Shown here piece by piece: positions 56,158-64,000 of a stretch of DNA of 64,000 nucleotides. The position numbers and the translations under genes were made by a program. Origin of the DNA: Lunatibacter salilacus (GTDB lineage: Bacteria; Bacteroidota; Bacteroidia; Cytophagales; Cyclobacteriaceae); NCBI RefSeq assembly GCF_009797935.1, contig NZ_VOLC01000006.1, positions 247,103 to 311,102 of the forward strand, read 5' to 3'. A model generated the notes under the pieces. The model saw only the letters and a program-made list of their open reading frames with translations, ran no database searches and was not told the DNA's origin. Every line of letters starts with the position of its first letter. Position 1 is the first letter of the stretch.

Positions 56158-56410
56158 AAAAATCATCCCAAATCCCTTAATTTCTACATCAAGGCCATCG
56201 GTTGGGTACGGTATGTTAGGACAGGATTCGCTTAGCTTTGGGGAGCATCAACTAAAGACGGCTCAAAAAAATATACCAAAACTATCCGACGACCCGATTC
56301 CAATGCTGCCCCTAGTGGATCATGATCCGATAGTCTAAGGTCACGTTTAACTACAACTATCTGCTCCATACAAATGATAAACCTTTTGCTGGTGTATAGG
56401 TTTTAATTTA
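56158..56410. other. Short intergenic region without recognised feature
   Basis: No gene, hairpin or repeat is supported in these 253 bases. An in-frame reading of about 75 codons begins inside the preceding gene and lacks family similarity, so it is not called. Confidence 0.4.
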
Positions 56411-56692
56411 ATGAAAAAAGAACTATCAATGAATTCGGCAGATATAGACCGAATAATAGAAATGGCATGGGAGGATCGGACACCATTTGATGCAATTATG
56501 CGCCAATTTTTGCTCACAGAACAAGATGTTATTGAACTAATGAGAAAAGAAATGAAACTTAGTTCTTTCAAAATGTGGCGGAAACGGGTGCAGGGCAGAA
56601 GTACCAAGCATATGGCCCAAAATGTAGATCACCGATTTAAATGCTCCAGGCAACGAAACATCACCGGAAATAAAATCAGCAAAAGAAAATAA
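56411..56692 (+). CDS. TIGR03643 family small protein (DUF2805)
   Basis: A 93-residue basic protein with the family core DIDRIIEMAWEDRTPFDAI and TEQDVIELMRKEMKLSSFKMWRKRV. It is helical with a basic C-terminal tail. The family is common in Bacteroidota, often near photolyase or cell-surface genes; function unknown. It stands alone here, downstream of the sugar transferase. Confidence 0.8.
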   Translation: MKKELSMNSADIDRIIEMAWEDRTPFDAIMRQFLLTEQDVIELMRKEMKLSSFKMWRKRVQGRSTKHMAQNVDHRFKCSRQRNITGNKISKRK

Positions 56693-56871
56693 GGCATGTC
56701 CATTTAATTTTTTTGACGCAATAACGTCTGGAATTCAAATTTCACAAACCTAAGCCTAGAGAGCACATGCTCCACATTTTTCTAGATTTAAATGAAATCT
56801 AATTCGTTATGTGGTTTTTGTTTTTTACCTAGATTTATGAGACATCCGAATAGATCTACAAAACCATAATT

Positions 56872-56925
56872 AAATAGTTTGTATTACAAATACAAGAAAT
56901 CTTATATTTGTAATACAAACTATTT
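56872..56925. promoter_or_regulatory. 21-bp perfect inverted repeat overlapping the DUF4143 ATPase promoter
   Basis: Two perfectly complementary 21-base arms (56872-56892 and 56905-56925) surround a 12-base loop. Each arm is itself nearly symmetric: TTTGTATTACAAA at 56878-56890 and TTTGTAATACAAA at 56907-56919, centres 29 bp apart. A promoter sits inside: TTTG at 56878-56881 and TATATTTG at 56903-56910, spacer 21. This looks like a pair of dimer sites over the promoter; in RNA it would form a long hairpin just before the coding region. Confidence 0.75.
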
Positions 56926-56951
56926 ATATTTAAATGATAATCAGTATAATC

Positions 56952-58142
56952 ATGCTTTCAAAAAGTGACTTAAACAAAATAGTAGAGGATCAATCCCTTT
57001 TCAAATCCAACAAGAAAATAGTGCCCAGGAAATTAACATTTCCAATGGGCTCAAAAAGAATTGTCATCGTTTCCGGAGTCAGAAGATGTGGCAAGAGTGT
57101 TTTGATACGGCAACAATTTATAGAGTTCAATGATGCCATATATGTTAATTTTGAAGATCCCCGATTAGTGGGCTTTGAACTGGAGGATTTTACGAGACTG
57201 GAGGAGCTCATGGTTGATAAAAAAAAATCCAATCTATTATTAGATGAAGTTCAAATCATACCGAACTGGGAAATTTATGCCCGAATAGCTAACGAAAAGG
57301 GAACGGCATTATATATTACTGGATCAAATGCAAGCATGTTAAGTAGGGAATTAGGCACAAAATTAACTGGGAGATACAGTCAATTTGAGTTATTTCCATT
57401 TAGCTTTCTTGAATTTCTGGATTACATGGACCTTGACAAGAATAAAGAAAGTTTCGATGAATATTTTGAATTAGGTGGGTTCCCGGAATACATCACTGAT
57501 AAAGAAAGTGATTATTTTGGGACTTTGTTGAGGGACATTCTTACAAGAGATATAGCTGTAAGAAAAAATATCAATAACGAAAAGCAGCTAATACGGCTTG
57601 CTGTTTTTTTAATGAGTAATATCGGCAAAGAACTAAGCTATAATAAAACCTCAAAACTGCTCGAGTTTAAATCAGTCCGAACTGTTATTGACTATTGTGA
57701 TTATATGCAAGAAAGCTATTTGATGGAATTTATTCCTCTTTTCACTACATCTATCAAAAAGCAAATAGCAAATCCTAAAAAGGTTTACAGCGTAGATCCG
57801 GCATTTGCAAAGGGGAATTCTCTTTCATTTAGTCAAGACTTGGGCAGAAGACTGGAGAACTTTGTTTTTTTACAATTACGAAGAAAATACAAAAATATAT
57901 ATTACTATAGAAATCAAAAATCTGAATGTGATTTTCTAGTAAAAGACCGAGAAGCAGTTGTCTTAGCTGTTCAAGTGTGTTGGGAGGTGAATTCAGGGAA
58001 CCTTGATCGGGAAATAAAGGGAATCAAAAGAGCAATGGAGGAAACCGGAGCAACGGAAGGTTTCATCATCACCTATGATCAGATTGATTATATAGATGAA
58101 ATAGAGTTGATACCCGCTTGGCAGTGGCTGGCTGAATCCTGA
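56952..58142 (+). CDS. DUF4143-type AAA ATPase
   Basis: A 396-residue protein from ATG 56952 (ATG 56934 adds six residues). The AAA part begins SGVRRCGKSVLIRQQF (Walker A variant GVRRCGKS) with Walker B LLLDEVQ and the sensor-like YITGSNASMLS. The C-terminal DUF4143 domain has a PD-(D/E)XK-like fold (KSECDFLVKDREAVVLAVQVCW). This family is widespread in Bacteria and Archaea, expanded in Bacteroidota, with no settled role; toxin-like or DNA-related roles have been suggested. Codon use looks more AT-rich than the neighbours, consistent with transfer. The gene is isolated, behind the unusual inverted-repeat promoter. Confidence 0.88.
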   Translation: MLSKSDLNKIVEDQSLFKSNKKIVPRKLTFPMGSKRIVIVSGVRRCGKSVLIRQQFIEFNDAIYVNFEDPRLVGFELEDFTRLEELMVDKKKSNLLLDEVQIIPNWEIYARIANEKGTALYITGSNASMLSRELGTKLTGRYSQFELFPFSFLEFLDYMDLDKNKESFDEYFELGGFPEYITDKESDYFGTLLRDILTRDIAVRKNINNEKQLIRLAVFLMSNIGKELSYNKTSKLLEFKSVRTVIDYCDYMQESYLMEFIPLFTTSIKKQIANPKKVYSVDPAFAKGNSLSFSQDLGRRLENFVFLQLRRKYKNIYYYRNQKSECDFLVKDREAVVLAVQVCWEVNSGNLDREIKGIKRAMEETGATEGFIITYDQIDYIDEIELIPAWQWLAES

Positions 58143-58265
58143 GAAAATTGGCCGCTTCATCTGACCTTGACATGTAGAACATTTTCAGAATATCCAATAA
58201 GGCCAGCTATTAGATTGCCTAAATTCTCCTTTGTTGTTAGGTTCCTCCGTAGTTGATTCAATCCT

Positions 58266-58297
58266 AACAGTACTCGATCCAAAGATCGAGTACTGTT
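58266..58297. terminator. 14-bp hairpin between convergent DUF4143 ATPase and agmatine deiminase genes
   Basis: AACAGTACTCGATC and its exact complement flank a four-base loop; the right arm touches the stop codon of the agmatine deiminase gene. T runs are weak on both sides, so terminator strength is uncertain. Confidence 0.6.
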
Positions 58298-59372
58298 ATA
58301 CCTTTGGTTCTTGCTGACTGAGGCAATGAAAAGATCCCAAGCCCCAGATTATATCAAGGGAGTCAACTCCCACCACATCTCTATCAGGGAAACAATCTGC
58401 AATTATTTGCAAGGCCTTTTCGTCATTTTTATCCCGAAAGGTGGGTACAACTACCGCAGAGTTGGCAATATAGAAATTGGCGTAGCTGGCTGGAAGCCTC
58501 GTATTTTCATAAATGACAGGTGCCGGCATAGGCAATTCAACAACATTTATTGCCTTTCCATTTAGCAATCGAAATCCTTCCAGCATCTTTAGATTTTCTT
58601 TTAGAGGCTGGTAATTCTCATCATTTTTATTTGACTCAATGGCTGTTATTACAGTATCTGCTGAAACAAATCTAGTGATGTCATCAATATGTCCGTCCGT
58701 ATCATCTCCAATGATGCCTTCCCCGAGCCATAGAATTTGCTTTACGCCATAATAATCTCTCAAATAGGTTTCAATTTCCTCCTGGTTAAGATGGGGGTTT
58801 CTGTTTGGGTTTAGCAGGCAGGCTGTGGAAGTAAGAAGCGTTCCTTCCCCATTAAAGTCAACAGAGCCTCCTTCCATGACGATTCCGGGATGAAAGCATG
58901 GAATACTTAAGTAATCTGCAACTTTCCCAGGTATCAAGTTATCTAAATCGTAAGGTGGATACTTGTCCCCCCAGGCATTGTACTTCCAATTTACGACCAC
59001 TTTCTTCTCATCAGCATTAGGATTAATCAAAAATGCAGGCCCATGATCTCTGCACCAAGCATCATTGGTGGGGAAAAAATGAAAGTGGATATTTTCCATA
59101 AACGCTCCAGCCTTTAACAATTCCTCGGATGCGAAATTCATCATGACCTCGTCGGTAAGCATAATATTTACCGTTTCACCTCGCGAAATGTAAGCTACAA
59201 ATTGGGCGTAAGGTGGGTAAATCAGCGATAATTTACCCGGCCATGATGCTTCCTTGTGTGGCCAACTTAGCCAAGTAGCTTCATGATCAGCAAATTCAGC
59301 CGGAAAATAATAGCCCAAATTTGCCGGGACTATTCCTTTTAATTCAGCCATGCCGGACGCCTTATTCTTCAT
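58296..59372 (-). CDS. aguA: Agmatine deiminase
   Basis: A 358-residue guanidine-modifying enzyme converting agmatine to N-carbamoylputrescine. Landmarks are HEATWLSWPHKEASWPG near the N terminus, NDAWCRDHGPAF, EGGSVDFNGEGTLL, and DDTDGHIDDITRFV with the catalytic His/Asp. The C-terminal GSFHCLSQQEP carries the nucleophile Cys350. The start overlaps the preceding aguB gene by 11 bases; an in-frame ATG at 59351 is an alternative. Together with aguB it makes putrescine without ornithine decarboxylase. Confidence 0.93.
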   Translation of the reverse strand: MKNKASGMAELKGIVPANLGYYFPAEFADHEATWLSWPHKEASWPGKLSLIYPPYAQFVAYISRGETVNIMLTDEVMMNFASEELLKAGAFMENIHFHFFPTNDAWCRDHGPAFLINPNADEKKVVVNWKYNAWGDKYPPYDLDNLIPGKVADYLSIPCFHPGIVMEGGSVDFNGEGTLLTSTACLLNPNRNPHLNQEEIETYLRDYYGVKQILWLGEGIIGDDTDGHIDDITRFVSADTVITAIESNKNDENYQPLKENLKMLEGFRLLNGKAINVVELPMPAPVIYENTRLPASYANFYIANSAVVVPTFRDKNDEKALQIIADCFPDRDVVGVDSLDIIWGLGSFHCLSQQEPKV

Positions 59373-60237
59373 CCAGATATCTGTTTAAAAGTGGTTCATA
59401 GGAATCAATTCTACGATCACGGAGAAACGGCCAATGAGTTCTATACCGATCCGATCCCTCTAAGGATATCTCTACTACCTGAAGTATTTCTTCGTCATGG
59501 GGAGCTTGGTAGACTACCTTGCCAAACGCATTGGTCACAAAAGAACCACCCCAGAATTTCATGTTTGCCTCGCTGCCCACTCTATTTACTGAAACTACCG
59601 GCACTCCGTTGGCTACGGCATGCGAACGCTGAATGGTTTGCCAAGCCTGATATTGTTCATCATTGGTATCGATATCCTGATCCTTATGCCAACCTATAGC
59701 AGTCGGGTAAAATAGAATATCAGCACCTTTAAGAGTAGTTATCCTTGCCGCCTCGGGATACCATTGATCCCAGCAAATTAGAATTCCCAAGTTCCCAAAA
59801 CGGGTTTTAAAAACCTTGTAGCCTAGGTCTCCGGGTGTAAAATAAAATTTCTCATAATAACCGGGATCATCCGGGATATGCATTTTTCGATATTTACCCA
59901 GATATTCCCCGTCGGCATCAAGAACGGCAGTGGTATTGTGATAGAGACCTTCTGCACGTTTTTCAAAAAGCGAGGCGATTATTACCACTCCCAATTCTTT
60001 GGCCAAACCTCCCAAAGTATGCGTAGATGGCCCCGGTATGGACTCTGCCAACTTGAAGTTTTCATAATCTTCCACATCACAGAAATAAAGGGAACGAAAC
60101 AATTCCTGCAAGCAGATAATTTGGGCACCTGCCTGTGCCAAATCCCGAATTCCCTTTGCTGTCTTTTCCATATTTACCTGTGGGTCCTTATCACAGGCTA
60201 TTTGTAAAACCCCAACGTTAACTACTTTTCTTTTCAA
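59362..60237 (-). CDS. aguB: N-carbamoylputrescine amidohydrolase
   Basis: A 291-residue nitrilase-superfamily enzyme that hydrolyses N-carbamoylputrescine to putrescine, CO2 and ammonia. The Glu-Lys-Cys triad is visible: Glu45 in CLQELF, Lys in KYRKMHIP, and Cys155 in ILICWDQWYPE. FYPTAIGWHKDQD is a substrate-region signature. The start is TTG at 60237; no in-frame ATG is nearby that keeps the conserved N terminus VVNVGVLQIACD. It is first in the aguB-aguA unit. Confidence 0.93.
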   Translation of the reverse strand: MKRKVVNVGVLQIACDKDPQVNMEKTAKGIRDLAQAGAQIICLQELFRSLYFCDVEDYENFKLAESIPGPSTHTLGGLAKELGVVIIASLFEKRAEGLYHNTTAVLDADGEYLGKYRKMHIPDDPGYYEKFYFTPGDLGYKVFKTRFGNLGILICWDQWYPEAARITTLKGADILFYPTAIGWHKDQDIDTNDEQYQAWQTIQRSHAVANGVPVVSVNRVGSEANMKFWGGSFVTNAFGKVVYQAPHDEEILQVVEISLEGSDRYRTHWPFLRDRRIDSYEPLLNRYLDEE

Positions 60238-60302
60238 AATGAACTTAGTTTTTAATTGTCTACTTTTTCCGATTTTGGTTAGATTGCTAATTTCCCACTT
60301 TG

Positions 60303-61439
60303 TTAGGAAATAAGCATCTTCTGTTGGTTAATAACAGGATTGGCATACATGGCGAGGAAATTTTGAACAGCAACGGGATTGTCGATATCTACTCCCTGTC
60401 TGAGTCGATTTTCAAACTGCTCCTTCTCTTCTGACGTATAATGACCCCTGTTTTCAGACGAGTTATTTAACATATCAAGGGCGATATAATTGGTGGGCCA
60501 CAGTTGATAATTGGAAATAATTGCCTTATCAATTTCCTCCGAGAGAAGGCTCATTTGTCGGTTGAGATTTAACTCACCACTGAAGATTTGATCAATTTCT
60601 TTATCCAACAAATTGCCCAAAGCAATATGAATGCGCTTCTTTTGACCCATAATGCCACTTAACAGTGTTCTGAAATCCTCATTCTTCTCCTTGACGTATA
60701 TTTCCGCCCTTGACTTTGCCAAAAGTTCAGGCATTTTCAAAACGTCCGTAGGATCATTTTCGTATGAGATGGAAACGGGTACTATTTTCAAATGTTTGAA
60801 AAAGCTTGCCATGTTTTCACCATCTTCACAAGCAAGGGAAAGCATCTTAAGCACTCCCTTCTGTGTCCGGTCATTTCCATCTTTAGTTCTACCTTCGCGT
60901 TGGGCTATCCATACGGAACGATTTTCGTAGAAAATCGAGTTCATGATATACTCGGAATTTAGTTTGGAGCTATCGAACATAGCTCTGGAACTTAATCCCC
61001 TGAAAACTATAAAATTACGAGTTAACCTGGCTAAATTTCTAAGAAAGGGCTTTTTAACTAAGTTATCCCCAATGGCTGACGTGGTCATTTTCCCGCCATG
61101 CTCATACAACATAGCATTTAGAAGGGAAGTATCTAGAATAATATCCCGATGATTAGAAATATACAGATAGGCCGTGTTTCTATCGATCTTTTCAAATCCA
61201 GAAGTAGTTAAACCTGCTGAAGTTTTCTCCAAGACTTTTAGAACAGCGTGATATATAAAGTTTACCTGAAAATCCCTAATGGAATGTGTTCTCAGTAACT
61301 GTTCCACCCATTTTTCCTCCGGAAGTTCCGGAAAAGTAAAGTGCATAATCGCCTTCATCATAGGGTGATCAACAATCTCCCGCAAAGCGTCATTCACTTC
61401 ACTATCATAAAAGGGTCTAATCGAATCAAATTTGGACAT
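60303..61439 (-). CDS. 1-acylglycerol-3-phosphate acyltransferase-like protein
   Basis: A 378-residue PlsC-like acyltransferase with the NHxxxxD motif in ISNHRDIILD (about residue 106-113), FIVFRG motif II and AQREGRTKDG motif III (EG-R). N- and C-terminal extensions of about 90 and 150 residues exceed the small PlsC enzymes and suggest a lineage-specific branch. It likely makes phospholipid or lipid-A-like acyl transfers at the membrane. It is 65 bases upstream of aguB. Confidence 0.8.
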   Translation of the reverse strand: MSKFDSIRPFYDSEVNDALREIVDHPMMKAIMHFTFPELPEEKWVEQLLRTHSIRDFQVNFIYHAVLKVLEKTSAGLTTSGFEKIDRNTAYLYISNHRDIILDTSLLNAMLYEHGGKMTTSAIGDNLVKKPFLRNLARLTRNFIVFRGLSSRAMFDSSKLNSEYIMNSIFYENRSVWIAQREGRTKDGNDRTQKGVLKMLSLACEDGENMASFFKHLKIVPVSISYENDPTDVLKMPELLAKSRAEIYVKEKNEDFRTLLSGIMGQKKRIHIALGNLLDKEIDQIFSGELNLNRQMSLLSEEIDKAIISNYQLWPTNYIALDMLNNSSENRGHYTSEEKEQFENRLRQGVDIDNPVAVQNFLAMYANPVINQQKMLIS

Positions 61440-61648
61440 ATAGGTTTACTTACGAAGGCGCAAATTACAAAAAATGATTAAGGTATCCTGTATTTCATCC
61501 ATAATACGTACACACTATTCACTCGAATACCGCCACATTTTTCATGATTGCCTCCAATCAAGTAAGTCTAAGAAGAAAAATCCCAGATCAAAATCAATCT
61601 GATCTGATTAATATCGATTTGATTAACCGATCAAAAATGCATATTGAA

Positions 61649-61680
61649 ATAGCAAGGCCTCCAATTGGAGGCCTTGCTAT
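61649..61680. terminator. Terminator downstream of the DUF1080 gene
   Basis: A perfect 14-bp stem (arms 61649-61662 and 61667-61680) around AATT lies ten bases beyond the minus-strand stop codon. A second 8-bp inverted repeat (AATCAATC/GATTGATT) lies at 61593-61624. Confidence 0.8.
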
Positions 61681-61690
61681 AGCTATTTTA

Positions 61691-62299
61691 TTATAGTTTC
61701 CTAAGTACTAAATTCTTCCAAGAGATCTTAAGGCCTCCCCCGCTATGGATTTGAAGTGCTATTTGGCCTTCACCTTCTCCAATTTTCTCATCAGAAAAAT
61801 CCACCATTTCGACTCCGTTCAGCCAAGTAATTACGCGGTCACCCTGTACCCTTATTTTGATTGTATTCCATTCTCCAAATTTGAGATTTTTGTCCTTTTC
61901 CGGATCTGGCTTTATGAGCCAACCTCTCCCATAAGACTCGTATATCCCGCCAGTGTCATCGCCGGGAGGAGCTACTTCCACCTGCCAACCTGACACTTTA
62001 GTTCCTTCAAAATTAGATCGAAAGAATATGCCACTATTCCCGTCTCTGTCTTGCTTAAAATCCCCGGTAAGTTCAAAATCTTTATAGTTTTCCGTAGTGC
62101 CCAAATATCCGTACTCCGCATCAGGACCGCTTTCAGAAACTAAAATGCCGTCTTCCACATACCATTTTTCTGTTCCATACACTGTCCACCCTGACAGGTC
62201 TTTTCCATTGAACAATTCTACTTCGTCAGAAGAAGCACATCCCATCATGATGGCGATGGCCAATCCTAAAATCATCGGTTTCTCTATCAATTTCATCAT
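61691..62299 (-). CDS. DUF1080 lipoprotein (3-keto-disaccharide hydrolase/lyase family)
   Basis: The 202-residue lipoprotein has a signal ending at MMGC (Cys21). A concanavalin-like jelly-roll follows with the family marks ELFNGKDLSGWTVYG, DFKQDRDGNSGIFFRS, IYESYGRGWLI and EWNTIKIRVQGDRV. DUF1080 members have been shown to cleave 3-keto-glucosides. Here it follows a Gfo/Idh/MocA oxidoreductase gene by 14 bases, the expected partner that would oxidise or reduce C3. Substrate unknown. Confidence 0.88.
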   Translation of the reverse strand: MMKLIEKPMILGLAIAIMMGCASSDEVELFNGKDLSGWTVYGTEKWYVEDGILVSESGPDAEYGYLGTTENYKDFELTGDFKQDRDGNSGIFFRSNFEGTKVSGWQVEVAPPGDDTGGIYESYGRGWLIKPDPEKDKNLKFGEWNTIKIRVQGDRVITWLNGVEMVDFSDEKIGEGEGQIALQIHSGGGLKISWKNLVLRKL

Positions 62300-62313
62300 T
62301 TTATAGTTGTTGT

Positions 62314-63672
62314 TTAAATAAGTTTCATGTTAACTGGATCCCAGCTTATAAATTTATCCTGGAAATAACTGTCATTGCAAAGTAATGCAGGGGCAGCGGC
62401 CCGAAAGCCAAAGACAGGGTCTTCAACGACTGAACCACCTTCACGTATAGCGGTGAAAAATTTCCCAAAATGATCGTAGTGGGCTCCTTTATATCCCTGC
62501 TCTACCTTATAGATCATTTCTCTCGGCGGTAAAATCCTCTTACGGTCATCCGAAGCTTGGTTTAACTTTGCCTGCTGCTCAAGAAATGGATCATCACTTA
62601 CTGCCTGCAAATTAGATTTCACGACAACTTCATCCCATTTGACATCCATGGATCCCTTACTCCCTACCACTTTCAAGTAAGTAGATCCACTCGTTCCGTC
62701 TACAAAATTACAACGCAAAGAAAGATTGAATCCGGGGTGTTGCTCGCTATCCGGATACTGAAACATTCCTAGCAAAACATCAGGGACTTCCCGACCATCT
62801 TTCCAATATCTCAATCCTCCCATTGCGGAAATCTTATCAGGTCCATAGGAGTCGGTAATAAAATGAAGACTTGTGAAAAGATGGACAAAAAGGTCGCCTG
62901 ACATACCAGTTCCATAATCCAGGTAATTTCTCCATCTAAAAAATCTCAATGGATCATAAGGCCTACTTTGCGTATTGGAAATATATCTATTCCAAGCCAC
63001 ATTTTGTTCAGAAGCATTATTGGGGATGGCGTACTGCCAAGCACCTTCAGGAGAATGCCTTGCCCAGAATCCCTCCGCATAATTAAGATCTCCTATGGCA
63101 CCTGCAGCAAGCAATTCTTTTGCCTTTTCATTACCAAGGCTGGAAATCCCCTGACTCCCGATAATGAATACCTTGCCTGATTTCTTCCAGGCATTAATTA
63201 CCTCATGGCCTTCCTTTACCGAATGGACCATAGGTTTTTCACAATAAACATGTTTACCAGCATTCAAAGCATCAATGCTAATCTGCTTGTGCCAATGGTC
63301 TGGAGTACCTATAATAACAGCATCTATGTCCTTCCTTTTTAGGACCTCCTTATAATCCATAGTGGTGTAAAGGTGGTTCCCCCACTTTTCTTTGGCCGTT
63401 TCAAGCCTTCCCTGAAACAGATCACATACAGCTACGACTTCTACATTTTCATGTTGAAGAGCCGTATTAAGATCTTGAGATCCCATAATCCCCGCTCCTA
63501 TTAAAGCAATACGGATAACATCATTGGTTTGAAAAGCAGATTTCCGAGTAAGAATAGAAACCTGTGGCAAATCATCCGAGGCAAACACTTCGGGGACAAC
63601 TGCGGAGGCAGCACCGGCCAAACCCAGTTTCTTCAAAAACGATCGTCTATTATTTTGCATTAAGTTTTTCAT
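62314..63672 (-). CDS. Tat-exported Gfo/Idh/MocA family oxidoreductase
   Basis: A 452-residue protein with twin-arginine signal NNRRSFLKKLGLAGAAS (about 6-22), then an N-terminal Rossmann domain (VIRIALIGAGIMGSQ near residue 50) and the EKP motif in HVYCEKPMVHSV. A C-terminal Gfo/Idh catalytic domain with GDLFVHLFTSLHF follows. Tat export shows it folds with its NAD(P) cofactor before crossing the membrane. Such exported members oxidise glycosides at C3. It is first of a two-gene unit with DUF1080; the upstream 250 bases hold no gene. Confidence 0.88.
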   Translation of the reverse strand: MKNLMQNNRRSFLKKLGLAGAASAVVPEVFASDDLPQVSILTRKSAFQTNDVIRIALIGAGIMGSQDLNTALQHENVEVVAVCDLFQGRLETAKEKWGNHLYTTMDYKEVLKRKDIDAVIIGTPDHWHKQISIDALNAGKHVYCEKPMVHSVKEGHEVINAWKKSGKVFIIGSQGISSLGNEKAKELLAAGAIGDLNYAEGFWARHSPEGAWQYAIPNNASEQNVAWNRYISNTQSRPYDPLRFFRWRNYLDYGTGMSGDLFVHLFTSLHFITDSYGPDKISAMGGLRYWKDGREVPDVLLGMFQYPDSEQHPGFNLSLRCNFVDGTSGSTYLKVVGSKGSMDVKWDEVVVKSNLQAVSDDPFLEQQAKLNQASDDRKRILPPREMIYKVEQGYKGAHYDHFGKFFTAIREGGSVVEDPVFGFRAAAPALLCNDSYFQDKFISWDPVNMKLI

Positions 63673-63931
63673 TAAATTCGATACAAGATAAGAATAATGC
63701 GTTTTATTCTTATAATTTTTTACAGAATTAAGCCAACTTAGCTAATATTTTTGAACAAATGACATCTATTTTCAGCAGGTCCGCAGTTTATTTACTCTAA
63801 AAAAAATCAATTTAAGAAAAATTAATGCAATATGAGTAAAAAAATAGTATGACTGTTAAAAGCAAACAATAAATAGTTGTTTTTACATAAGTTGAAATAA
63901 AAAAAGTGTTCAAAACCTATAAACGCAAAAA

Positions 63932-63955
63932 AGCCCCGAACGTATGTTCGGGGCT
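63932..63955 (-). terminator. Terminator of the rRNA operon
   Basis: AGCCCCGAAC and GTTCGGGGCT form a 10-bp stem with a GTAT loop; read on the minus strand it is followed by a T run. It lies just beyond the 5S rRNA 3' end. Confidence 0.9.
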
Positions 63956-63965
63956 TGTGATAGGT

Positions 63966-64000
63966 AAGGCGGCGACCTACTCTCCCGGGTGTAACCCCAG
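63966..64000 (-). rRNA. rrf: 5S ribosomal RNA, 3' end (partial)
   Basis: The minus strand reads CTGGGGTTACACCCGGGAGA followed by GTAGGTCGCCGCCTT, the conserved 3' end of bacterial 5S rRNA. Only the last 35 or so bases are inside the window, so an rRNA operon continues beyond position 64000. Confidence 0.88.

Noticed and set aside
56111..56338. 75-codon frame overlapping the sugar transferase end
   Set aside because: Begins inside the transferase gene and shows no family similarity.

Overview
The window looks like chromosome from a member of the Bacteroidota, probably Cytophagales and near Cyclobacteriaceae. Evidence: a type IX secretion plug protein, Bacteroidota-type promoter boxes (TAnnTTTG), little visible Shine-Dalgarno sequence, a Reg_prop/Y_Y_Y sensor kinase, a DUF3276 protein, a TIGR03643 protein, a stand-alone Cas6, and moderate-to-low GC with AT-rich spacers. 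The placement is inferred from gene content only.

Layout. 1-626: gene-free, degenerate repeats. 0.6-5.0 kb: an operon with an exported dehydrogenase/cytochrome c fusion, a Tat-exported TIM-barrel sugar isomerase and an SDR. 5.1-12.2 kb: a DUF433 remnant, a beta-barrel protein, the T9SS plug, an ABC-F ATPase, a Crp/Fnr regulator, DoxX, Ogt and an S24 repressor divergent from a broken Y-family polymerase gene. 12.7-15.1 kb: wecB-wecC for nucleotide-sugar synthesis. 15.8-20.6 kb: a 1585-residue hybrid histidine kinase. 20.8-31.3 kb: housekeeping genes (prs, rplY, pth, aconitase, ferredoxin, ychF) and an orphan Cas6. 31.3-36.4 kb: MeaB, a HemJ/SCO/cytochrome c group, a PLP enzyme and the end of the next module.

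35.9-42.9 kb: five consecutive minus-strand genes, namely a propeller sensor kinase, a REC-histidine kinase whose H box has Gly where Glu is usual, an ABC ATPase, an FtsX/MacB-type permease with His/Asp-rich loops, and a small OB-like Cys-containing exported protein. This is the best candidate for an undescribed system: a sensory relay physically coupled to a MacB-like (possibly metal-related) transporter.

43.0-54.0 kb: sucD, then a Planctomycetes-style set (DUF1592 cytochrome, Tat-exported DUF1552 protein, DUF2231/cytochrome membrane protein), a PhoPQ-related protein, an unknown secreted protein and two alpha/beta hydrolases. 54.2-58.1 kb: a sugar aminotransferase, a PglC-like sugar transferase, a TIGR03643 protein and a DUF4143 AAA ATPase whose promoter lies inside a 21-bp perfect inverted repeat. 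58.3-63.7 kb: the aguB-aguA putrescine pair, an acyltransferase, and a Gfo/Idh/MocA plus DUF1080 pair that fits 3-keto-sugar chemistry. The window closes with the 3' end of a 5S rRNA gene on the minus strand and its terminator.

No tRNA, complete insertion sequence, prophage or CRISPR array was recognised. All family calls come from reading motifs; no database search was run.
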